A DNA stretch of 64,000 nt from CBDEGU01 sp965238045 (GTDB taxonomy: Bacteria > Acidobacteriota > Terriglobia > Bryobacterales > UBA6623), in contig CBDEGU010000010.1 of the NCBI GenBank assembly GCA_965238045.1, positions 372,001 through 436,000 of the forward strand. The letters are read 5' to 3'. Of this stretch, positions 54,603 through 61,910 are shown in pieces. Each line of letters starts with the position of its first letter. Position 1 is the stretch's first letter. The position numbers and the translations under genes were made by a program. The notes under the pieces are model-generated. The model was not told the origin of the DNA, did no database searches, and worked only from the letters and a program-made list of their open reading frames with translations.

Positions 54603-54712
54603 CTCCCGCGCCCGCCAAGCTCCGTAGGAGCGACACATCGAACAGCCTGGGGCGTGAGCCCCAGGACCACAGGCCGAAAACAGTCAGCCCCGGCAGGGGC
54701 GGCACACCCCCC
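54603..54712. repeat. Dispersed hairpin-type repeat
   Basis: Two small hairpins in series: CCTGGGGCGTGAGCCCCAGG at 54642 and AGCCCCGGCAGGGGCGG at 54690, preceded by CCGTAGGAGCGACACATCGA. The layout resembles widespread intergenic hairpin repeats in acidobacterial and planctomycete genomes. No second copy in the window. Confidence 0.55.
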
Positions 54713-55255
54713 TTCACCACAAATACCGCTCATCGGGTCGCGGAATCCCCCGCTGGAATCCCCCGCTGGAATCCCCGGTACCGAAACCCCAAATCCCCCG
54801 ACCCCCCCTGTCACGAGATTCCGCCCCCACCAAATCAACAACATACGCCAAAAACACCCCAAAACACTTGACACCCCATGCTAGCCTATACCCGTAACGA
54901 CCGGAAAGGATAGATCACCGCGATCCCCCGACCGTTTCCTGGCCAGGACAGAAAGCTCGCTCAGCGGTTCATCGCCTCCTCGAATCACAGAGGAGAGGGT
55001 GACCGCCAAGGCGGGTCTTGGGACGGCTCTCGAAAGTGGACATCCACCGCGAAGGGCTACGAGCGCGGTCGTGCACCATCGCCGCGCGAGATAATGGGCG
55101 GCAAGACCGCGCCAGAGAACCCTTCGCCCGGAACCGCCTGCAACTTCCGGCTGGGGCGGCTCGCCGGGATCACATAGTCGGAACGAGAGGCGTCTCTCAC
55201 TTTTTTAAAATTTTTGAATTCAAAAAAGAAGCACCACGAAGAACGAAGCTAGCCA
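54713..55255. other. Intergenic, no gene seen
   Basis: GAATCCCCCGCTG occurs twice near 54745-54770. A GC-rich stretch 54900-55190 shows stem-like segments but matches no RNA family I know. A short T/A run with GAATTCAAAAAAG near 55215 lies before the repeats. No coding signal. Confidence 0.35.
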
Positions 55256-55330
55256 GTCCAGCCAGTCGGCAACCGCAGCCAGCAACCGCAGCCAGCAACC
55301 GCAGTCAGCAACCCCAGCCAGCCGGCAACC
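55256..55330. repeat. Tandem CAGCCAGCAACCG units
   Basis: About five imperfect 13-base units (CCAGTCGGCAACCG, CAGCCAGCAACCG three times, CAGCCAGCCGGCAACC). No gene inside. Confidence 0.8.
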
Positions 55331-55576
55331 CATCCGCCAGACCATGCAGCGGCGCCCGAGGGCGAGACACCGTCGAGCCCCTCAACCCGCCCGCAGTCGT
55401 CCAACTATCCGAAAATCCGGGCAAATCCGGACAAAACGCCGCCACCGAACCCACGCCCAAAATCCAGCCGCACCGCCGCGCAGCCCCCAAAACCCCGCGC
55501 CGCCCCACCACCCGAACATCGCGACGCGATAAAAAACCCAAAAAATCCCGAAAATCCGGGCATAACCGGGTCCGAT

Positions 55577-56359
55577 TCACCACGCAACGATGGGCGATTT
55601 CACCCACAACTGTCTCAACTGCCCCGCATCGCCCCCCGCCACGCGGCTGAACGCGGACGAGCCTGCTCGCGTTGCCGTCCGGCACGCCGCTTGGTTGCCG
55701 TGGCAAGTCGCGCACGTAGGCGCCGAGAGGTCAGCGCGCTCGGAGACCGCTTGCCAGTGCACCGAGCGGCGGTAGTCGTCCATCTGGTCCGTAGCGATGC
55801 CGTAGTCTTTCATGTACTCAGCGTCGGAATGACAGCGGGAACAGGTCGCCGGAAGGTTCTTCGGGTAGGTCGGCGCAAGAGGGTGCCGCACCTCACGGAT
55901 GCCGTGCACGCCGTGGCAGTCGACGCAGCCGGCGACACGCCGGTCGCCCTTCGCGAGCCGCTGGCCATGCACCGACGTCTTGTAGTGGTCCAGCTGGTCG
56001 GTGCGCTGGCCGGTGTCGAACCTGCGCATCAGCACCGGATCACTGTGACAGCGGGCGCACATTTCGGGAATGTCAAGGCGGTCGGGCTTCCCCAGAAAGC
56101 CCTTCTCCCTGCTCATGGACTCCTCCGGATCATAGGTCGCCGGGTCGCCCCCGTGGCAGGCGGCGCACGAGAACCCGCTGGCGCGATGGATGTCATCGGC
56201 GAAATTCCGCGCCGGCGCCCCCAGCTTGTCGTCGAGATTCAGATGACACTCCAGACAACTATCGGCCGGCGCTTCCTCGGAGAGCTGCGCCCACCCAACG
56301 GCGGAAAACGCCAGCAGAGCCGCGCTGAACCGGATCCCCGTCATCGCCAGTACCATCAT
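55577..56359 (-). pseudogene. Six-haem cytochrome c gene, C-terminal end replaced
   Basis: Starts at ATG 56359, overlapping the cytochrome b stop. Signal segment (FSAALLAFSAVGWAQ), then six CxxCH sites: SCLECHLNLD, SCAACHGGDP, MCARCHSDPV, GCVDCHGVHG, TCSRCHSDAE and TCATCHGNQ. After CHGN the frame enters a direct repeat (55586-55692, AACRTATRAGSSAFSR and on) and ends WVKSPIVAW at 55577. Homologues usually continue with a further haem site, so the 3' end has been lost and replaced by repeat DNA. Probably still able to make a shortened protein. It would pass electrons from the bc complex to oxidases or other acceptors. Confidence 0.7.
55586..55692. repeat. 105-bp direct repeat, copy 1
   Basis: ATGGGCGATTTCACCCACAA to CGTCCGGCACGCCGCTTGG. 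A second copy in the same orientation lies at 58042-58146 (about 90 percent identical by eye). The pair brackets the multihaem cytochrome-cytochrome b-Rieske module. Confidence 0.85.
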
Positions 56360-57416
56360 CCCCAGTACCCCAGAGCGGTGAAGACCGCCATGTAAGCCAC
56401 CAGCACAACGCCGACGCCGGCGACGGCCAGACGATGCCGTTCGGCCGCCCGCGATTGCGCCCAAAACGGAACCAGAACCCAGAAGATGATACCGGCCGTC
56501 AAGGCCAGAATTCCCAGGATTTCTCCTTCGAAAATCCACACTTTGCCTGGGATCAGTTTGAGCGTGTAAAACACAGCCAGGAAGTACCACTCCGGGCGAA
56601 TCCCCGCCGCGCGGAAGCGAAGGCATCGGCCTTCTCACCGAGTTCCCACGGAAAGATCGCCGCCAGCGCGCCGAGAACCGCCAGCGCGCCATACCAGGCC
56701 ATCAGTTCGCGCAGCGCAAAGTGGGGAAAAAACGGCATCGTCCTTTGGTTCGGCTTGTTGGCGGGAGAGCTGATCCCCCATTTCTGCACCATCGCCAGAT
56801 GGAACAACAGCAGCAGTGTGGTGATGCCCGGCAACACCGCCACGTGCAGCCCGAAGAACCTGGTCAGCGTCGCGCCGGTAACCTCTTCTCCTCCGCGCAG
56901 CAACTCGAGCACAAACGGCCCAACGAAAGGCAGCGAGCCAGCCATGTCGGTTCCGACCTTGGTGGCGAAGAACGAGAGCGAATTCCAAGGCAGCAGATAC
57001 CCGCTGAAACCGAATCCCAGCACGAGAAACAGGAGCATCATTCCGCTCAGCCAGGTCAGCTCCCTGGGCTTGCGATAGGCCCCCAGAAAGAACGCGCTGA
57101 ACATGTGAATCAGGGCGGTGAGAACCATCAGGTTCGCCGACCAGCTATGGACCGAACGCACCAGCCAGCCAAACTCCACCTGCGTCATGATGAACTGCAC
57201 GCTCTCGAACGCCTCCGCCGCCGTCGGACGATAGTAGAGCAGCAGCAGGATGCCGGTCAGCACCTGAATCACAAACAAAAAGAGCGTGATGCCGCCGAAG
57301 TAGTACCAAATCGTCGACGAGTGTACCGGGACGGTTTTCTTGGCCAGAAAGCCGCGTATGCTTTCAAAACCGGTTCGATCCGACAGCCAGTCCAGCCAGC
57401 CCCAGTCCGTCCTCAT
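56356..57416 (-). pseudogene. Cytochrome b of a bc-type complex, frameshifted
   Basis: Membrane subunit of a quinol:cytochrome c oxidoreductase-like complex. Start 57416; helices with the two haem b His pairs: VHSWSANLMVLTALIHMF (His-x13-His) and GLHVAVLPGITTLLLLFHLA (His-x14-His, b6-like spacing). Near 56608 the frame shifts: SARRGFARSGTSWLCFT and stop at 56553, whereas the next frame reads AAGIRPEWYFLAVFYTLKLI and ends ALGYWG at 56356 (subunit IV part). One missing base in CCCGCCGCGCGG explains it. Cytochrome c (56359) overlaps the true end. Confidence 0.8.
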
Positions 57417-57423
57417 CGTCTTC

Positions 57424-57891
57424 TCACCCGGCCCGTGTTACGACGACATCGTCGCCGCGAAGATTCACCGTAAACAGCTCCAAGGGCCGCGGCGGCGGCC
57501 CGGCGGCGACCTGACCGTTCAGATCAAAGAGCCCGTTGTGGCAGGCACACCAGATCCGCTGGTCGCCGGGCCGGTACTGCACCGTACAGTTCAAATGGGT
57601 GCATACGGCGAGAAAAGCTCTCCACTCGCCGTCTTCGGTGCGAATCAGCAGGCCCGGACGATTACCGAACTTGAAAATCCGTCCCGTGTTGGGAGGAAAG
57701 TCGGCAATCTGGCCGGCAACCACTTCCGAGGCGCTAGACTCGGCGACCGCCGGCGGCATCATGAATCTCACCGCTGGATAGAGAAAAGAAACGATCGACG
57801 CGGCGAAGCCCGTACCGAGAATCGCGCGAATCACGTTCCGGCGGCCATCCATCGAAGCCTCCGGCCTCCGCCCTGCTGAATCGTCCGTCAT
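57424..57891 (-). CDS. Rieske 2Fe-2S protein
   Basis: Iron-sulfur subunit of the bc-type complex. A short basic N-terminus and Tat/membrane anchor (RNVIRAILGTGFAASIVSFLYP) precede the Rieske fold with CTHLNCTVQY and CACHNGLFDL, the two Cys-His cluster boxes, and a GPPPRPLELF Pro loop. ATG 57891; cytochrome b starts eight bases after the stop, so the three genes form one operon. 155 residues is normal for the family. Confidence 0.92.
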   Translation of the reverse strand: MTDDSAGRRPEASMDGRRNVIRAILGTGFAASIVSFLYPAVRFMMPPAVAESSASEVVAGQIADFPPNTGRIFKFGNRPGLLIRTEDGEWRAFLAVCTHLNCTVQYRPGDQRIWCACHNGLFDLNGQVAAGPPPRPLELFTVNLRGDDVVVTRAG

Positions 57892-58041
57892 CAATCGGCC
57901 AGCCTTCTTCAGTGCAGCCTATCAAAAACCTTGAACCTGGCGTCCGCGCAATTCGCGGGCCGAAAACGGCCGAGCCGTCGTTGGCGCGAACTGCGTATCC
58001 GGCTTTGACATGGCGGCCACCTTCGCGCGGGCGGGCCTTCC

Positions 58042-58146
58042 TGGGCGATTTCACCCAAAACTGTCTCAACTGCCCCGCATCGCCCCCCGCTGCCACCCGG
58101 CTGAACGCGGACGAGGCCGCTCGCGCTGCCGTCCGGCACGCCGATT
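58042..58146. repeat. 105-bp direct repeat, copy 2
   Basis: CTGGGCGATTTCACCCAAAA to CGTCCGGCACGCCGATTGC, the partner of 55586-55692. It lies between the Rieske gene and the radical SAM gene, 28 bases upstream of the latter. Confidence 0.85.
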
Positions 58147-58173
58147 GCAAGATTACAGGCTTCGAGGTCAACC

Positions 58174-59340
58174 ATGAAACAGCACGCCATGAAAGAGCAC
58201 CCATCCCATAACGGTTTCCGGCCCAGACTGATTTTTTGGGAACTTACCACCGGCTGCAATTTGCGCTGCATTCATTGCCGTGCCTCGGCCAGCGAGTTGA
58301 TGTCGCCCGATGATCTGACAACCAGCGAGGCGTTTGGGGTTGTCGACCAGATCGCCGAATACGCCCCCTTCATTCTCGTCCTCACCGGAGGCGAGCCCCT
58401 CTGGCGCACCGACGTGTTCGACATCGCCGACCGTGCCCGCGGCCGGGGCATTCGAGTCGCCCTCGCCACCAACAGAACCCTGGTCGACGACGCCATCGCC
58501 GATCGCATCGCCCGGACCGGCGTCGCCCGCGTGGCCATCAGCCTCGACGGAGCCGACGCCGCAACACACGATCGTTTCCGGGGACAGCCAGGAGCGTTTG
58601 ACGCCGCCGTGGCCGGGTTTCAGCGGCTCAAGAGTCGCGGCGTCTCCATGCAAATCAATACGACCGTGTCCCAAAACAATGTGGACCAGCTTCCCAAGCT
58701 CTACCAGTTAGCGGAATCGCTCGGCGCCGATGCTTTCCACATTTTCTTGCTCGTTCCCGTCGGCTGCGGCCTGACGATTCAAGACGAGCAGAAAGTCTCC
58801 GCCGAGAAATACGAAGAAGTTCTCAATTGGTTCTACGACCGTACGCTGGAAAGCACCATGGACCTGAAAGCCACCTGTGCCCCTCACTACTTCCGGGTCA
58901 TGCGGCAGCGCCGCGCCGAGGCACGGCGCCAGGGTCTGCCCGTCGGTCCTATGCCCTCCCGGCACGACGGGCAGTCGCCCCAGGGCGGCAGCACGGACGC
59001 CGAAGCCATGCGCGCCATGACGCGTGGTTGTCTGGCCGGCAGCGGCGTCTGCTTCATCTCTCATCTGGGCGAAGTCTACCCCTGCGGGTACCTGCCCGTT
59101 TCGGCGGGCAATGTGCGGCAACAGCGCGTCCATGACATCTGGGAAGACGCCGGCGTGTTTCAAACTCTGCGCGATGTGGGCAATCTCGAAGGTAAGTGCG
59201 GCTATTGCGAGTTCGATCGCGTCTGCATGGGATGCCGTGCCCGGGCCTACGGCGTGACGCACAACTACATGGCCGAAGAACCGTTCTGCATCTATCAGCC
59301 TTCCGAGGAGCGCAGACGGGCCGGCGCCTCGTTGTCGTGA
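58174..59340 (+). CDS. Radical SAM/SPASM enzyme, AhbC/AhbD/NirJ-like
   Basis: 388 residues. Radical SAM Cys triad in ELTTGCNLRCIHCRASASEL (CxxxCxxC), GGEP motif in LVLTGGEPLWRTDVFDIA, and a C-terminal SPASM region with CLAGSGVCFISHLGEVYPCG and CGYCEFDRVCMGCRARAYG, which bind an extra cluster. Close to alternative haem biosynthesis proteins (AhbC, AhbD) and NirJ, which modify porphyrin side chains. It sits beside a cytochrome module, which fits haem supply, but direct evidence is lacking. Confidence 0.8.
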   Translation: MKQHAMKEHPSHNGFRPRLIFWELTTGCNLRCIHCRASASELMSPDDLTTSEAFGVVDQIAEYAPFILVLTGGEPLWRTDVFDIADRARGRGIRVALATNRTLVDDAIADRIARTGVARVAISLDGADAATHDRFRGQPGAFDAAVAGFQRLKSRGVSMQINTTVSQNNVDQLPKLYQLAESLGADAFHIFLLVPVGCGLTIQDEQKVSAEKYEEVLNWFYDRTLESTMDLKATCAPHYFRVMRQRRAEARRQGLPVGPMPSRHDGQSPQGGSTDAEAMRAMTRGCLAGSGVCFISHLGEVYPCGYLPVSAGNVRQQRVHDIWEDAGVFQTLRDVGNLEGKCGYCEFDRVCMGCRARAYGVTHNYMAEEPFCIYQPSEERRRAGASLS

Positions 59341-59366
59341 ACCCGCCGGACTCGCTCCGCGTTCTG

Positions 59367-59744
59367 TTAGGCAGCGCGTGAGGCGCCCGAGACGGCTGCC
59401 GGGCCAGGGACTTTCCGGCCGTAGTACTCCTCGATCACCTCAACAATCAGAGGGCGATAGGAGTTGAGCATGCACTGGTCGGTCCGCCGCCAGTCGCAGC
59501 TTCCGTCCTCATAGCGCGACTCGCAGTAGGCGCAAACATTGTCCCGAATGGACTGGATATAGGACTCCATCCGGTCGCTGCGGACCTTCAAGATCGCCTC
59601 CGTCACGGCGGGCAGCTTCTCCATCAAGGTACAGGCGCCCTCTTCCTCTTTGTCGCAAGTACCGTCTACATTCCGATCGATGCAGACCTCACAGACTTTC
59701 GCCCGCAGCAACAACTGGAGATTCCCTTGATCTGGGTGAATCAT
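59367..59744 (-). CDS. Cys-rich hypothetical protein
   Basis: 125 residues with eight Cys in two similar blocks: CEVCIDRNVDGTCDKEEEGAC and CAYCESRYEDGSCDWRRTDQC, each CxxC ... C ... C, separated by a helix (LPAVTEAILKVRSDRMESYI). This looks like two metal or Fe-S binding half-sites. It converges with the radical SAM gene. No signal sequence. A link to the neighbouring Rieske/cytochrome module is inference. Confidence 0.6.
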   Translation of the reverse strand: MIHPDQGNLQLLLRAKVCEVCIDRNVDGTCDKEEEGACTLMEKLPAVTEAILKVRSDRMESYIQSIRDNVCAYCESRYEDGSCDWRRTDQCMLNSYRPLIVEVIEEYYGRKVPGPAAVSGASRAA

Positions 59745-59926
59745 CCTCCACCCCCGCTCTGCTCGGTTGATCTTCTATCCAACCGAAACCTTGCACGCCG
59801 GCTTCCGTTCGGCCGGCGCGGCGGCGAATAAGCCGCGGGGCAGATCCGCCGGACCGGGATGGGGCCGGCGGTGTGCTTGATCTTGGAGACGTACTTGATC
59901 TCTGGAGCTTACTTGAGCAGGGAGGC

Positions 59927-60667
59927 TTACTTGATCTTTTCGTCTTTTTCGATCTTGCCGTCGCGCATGTGGATTACCCGGTGGGCGTGCATGGCGACCT
60001 CTAGTTCGTGCGTGACCACGATCAGAGTATTGCCCTGACGGTGGAGGTGATCGAACAGGCCCATGATTTCGCCCCCCGTCGCCGTGTCGAGATTGCCCGT
60101 CGGCTCGTCGGCCAGCAAAATCGAAGGATCGTTCACCAGCGCCCGCGCGATCGCCACGCGCTGCCGCTGGCCGCCGGAAAGCTCATTGGGCTTGTGATAC
60201 ATGCGGTCGAGCAGGTCCACCTTCTTGACGGCGATCTGAGCCGCGCTGCTGCGCTGCTCGGTCGAGACGCCGCTGTAGATCATCGGCAATTCCACGTTTT
60301 GAAGCGCCGTCAGCCGGGGCAACAGGTTAAAGGTCTGAAATACGAATCCGATCTCCTTGTTGCGAATGGAGGCCAGCTCGTCGTCATTCAGGCGGCTGAC
60401 CAGGCGGCCGGCAATGTAGTAGTCGCCTCTGCTCGGCGTATCCAAGCAGCCGATCAGATTCATCAGCGTCGACTTTCCCGAGCCCGACGGCCCCATGATG
60501 GCCACGTATTCGCCCTCGGCGATCTCCACGCCGACTCCCGAGACCGCGTGAATCTCCTGGTCTCCCATGACGTAGGTCTTCCAAAGATCGAAGGTTCGAA
60601 TGACGATGCCCCGCCGTCGCAACTCCTCCCCAATATCGTGCCTTTCCATCGTTGCCGTGCTCGTCAT
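59927..60667 (-). CDS. MacB/LolD-type ABC transporter ATPase
   Basis: 246 residues. Walker A GPSGSGKSTLMNLIGCLDTP, FVFQTFNLLPRLTALQNVEL, signature LSGGQRQRVAIARALVNDP and Walker B LLADEPTGNLDT with THELEVAM. An N-terminal extension of about 25 residues precedes the domain. The cognate permease is not adjacent in the window, so it could serve an orphan permease such as the ADOP type. Confidence 0.88.
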   Translation of the reverse strand: MTSTATMERHDIGEELRRRGIVIRTFDLWKTYVMGDQEIHAVSGVGVEIAEGEYVAIMGPSGSGKSTLMNLIGCLDTPSRGDYYIAGRLVSRLNDDELASIRNKEIGFVFQTFNLLPRLTALQNVELPMIYSGVSTEQRSSAAQIAVKKVDLLDRMYHKPNELSGGQRQRVAIARALVNDPSILLADEPTGNLDTATGGEIMGLFDHLHRQGNTLIVVTHELEVAMHAHRVIHMRDGKIEKDEKIK

Positions 60668-61071
60668 TCTCTCCGCCTTATTGTTTGCCGGGTTGTTCGC
60701 CGGCCTTGTTGTTTACCGCCGTTATTTGCCGTGCGGACCGCGGTTCCCGGCCCGTAATCTTAGTCGTTTCCGCGGCGGGCGCCACCTCGGACGCCAGACG
60801 CACCGTGACGGCCTGAATCGGAACCGCAAGCTCATTCGCGGATCGTGGTCGAACGGCAAGCCGTCATAGGAATGGACGATAATTCGCCGAATAGGTTTCC
60901 CGAACGCGGCGGAAAATTGGCCACCCGCAGGTCCTGACGATCGGGCTCCCCGCGCACTCACCATCGAGCGATCACATTTTCAGTCTATCAACCGAGAAAC
61001 CGCCCTCCCGCCAGAATTCCCCTGCCAGAACTCCCCTGCCAAAATTCCCCCTATCAAAATTCACGGCCGAA
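60668..61071. other. Intergenic with a short tandem repeat at its right end
   Basis: About 340 bases with no recognised gene between the ABC ATPase start and the aldo-keto reductase stop; the tandem repeat 61006-61063 lies at the right. The promoter of the ATPase should be here. Confidence 0.4.
61006..61063. repeat. Tandem CCTGCCAGAATTCCC-type units
   Basis: Four imperfect 15-base units (CGCCAGAATTCCC, CTGCCAGAACTCCC, CTGCCAAAATTCCCC, CTATCAAAATTC) just downstream of the aldo-keto reductase stop. Confidence 0.7.
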
Positions 61072-61893
61072 TCACTTCACGCGATCTCCATGCGCGCGCA
61101 TCTCTCGCAGCGCCGCTTCGCCCGGCGCGCGCCAATCATCGAGCAGCCTCAGATTCTCTTCGAGTTGCGCGCGGTCTCCCGGCGCGCTCAGCGCCACCGT
61201 GACCGACGGATTCGTCAGGCAAAACCGGTAACACTCGGGCGCCGAGGGCGGACGAAAGCCCGGCGGATCCTCCGGCGTCGCCGCGAGCAGATCGCGCCAG
61301 CGAAGTCCGGTAAAGGTGACCACGGGCATCTCGCGCCGCCCGGTCGCCGGAAAGATGTCCTCTTCCGCGCCCCGGTGGGCGGCGTTATAGCGAATCATCA
61401 GCAGATCGATGTGATATTCCCCGGCGGGCGCCGGGGTTTTCGACCTCGTCCATCGGGCGGCCAGCTTGCGCTGGTGGCTGGTCAGCCCGATCAGCTTCAG
61501 CGCTCCGCCCTTCTTGTGCCGCGCCAGAGTCTCCCACGCCCCGCCCGGCGAGACGATCGTTTCCCATTCCCTTTCCGACTCGACATAGTAGAGCGTCGCC
61601 ACATCGAGGTAGTCGGTCTTGAGCCGCGCGAGAATCGACGCCAGTTCGCGCTCGGCCTCGCTGGCGGTTCGTGCCTTGAACTGAACCGCCACCACCACAT
61701 CCCGCCGCCGCGCGCCCAGCCCCGCGATCGCCGTCGAGAGTCCGTCCGGCCTGCCGCACCAATTCAAATAATTGAGTCCGCTCTCGATCGCGTGCTCGGC
61801 GTCTTCGGGCCGCAGGTGCGTGTTGCCGCGGGTCGCAAGCCCAAGACGGCAAACCTCCGGCAGACCGTCAGCGAGACGCACAGTTCTCTTCAT
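61072..61893 (-). CDS. Aldo-keto reductase family protein
   Basis: 273 residues. Fold start VRLADGLPEVCRLGLATRGN, catalytic-type LNYLNWCGRPDG (the aldo-keto Asp and Tyr positions are not the canonical pair), KTDYLDVATLYYVES and the C-terminal barrel. Several residues usual for NADPH binding are altered, so activity should not be assumed. Gap to the fad gene 17 bases; both read leftward and could be one operon. Confidence 0.65.
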   Translation of the reverse strand: MKRTVRLADGLPEVCRLGLATRGNTHLRPEDAEHAIESGLNYLNWCGRPDGLSTAIAGLGARRRDVVVAVQFKARTASEAERELASILARLKTDYLDVATLYYVESEREWETIVSPGGAWETLARHKKGGALKLIGLTSHQRKLAARWTRSKTPAPAGEYHIDLLMIRYNAAHRGAEEDIFPATGRREMPVVTFTGLRWRDLLAATPEDPPGFRPPSAPECYRFCLTNPSVTVALSAPGDRAQLEENLRLLDDWRAPGEAALREMRAHGDRVK

Positions 61894-61910
61894 GCCGTTC
61901 TCGCCATGAC

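Noticed and set aside
54900..55190. Structured RNA such as RNase P, intron or riboswitch
   Set aside because: No conserved core sequence of these RNAs could be found in the segment; left as unassigned.
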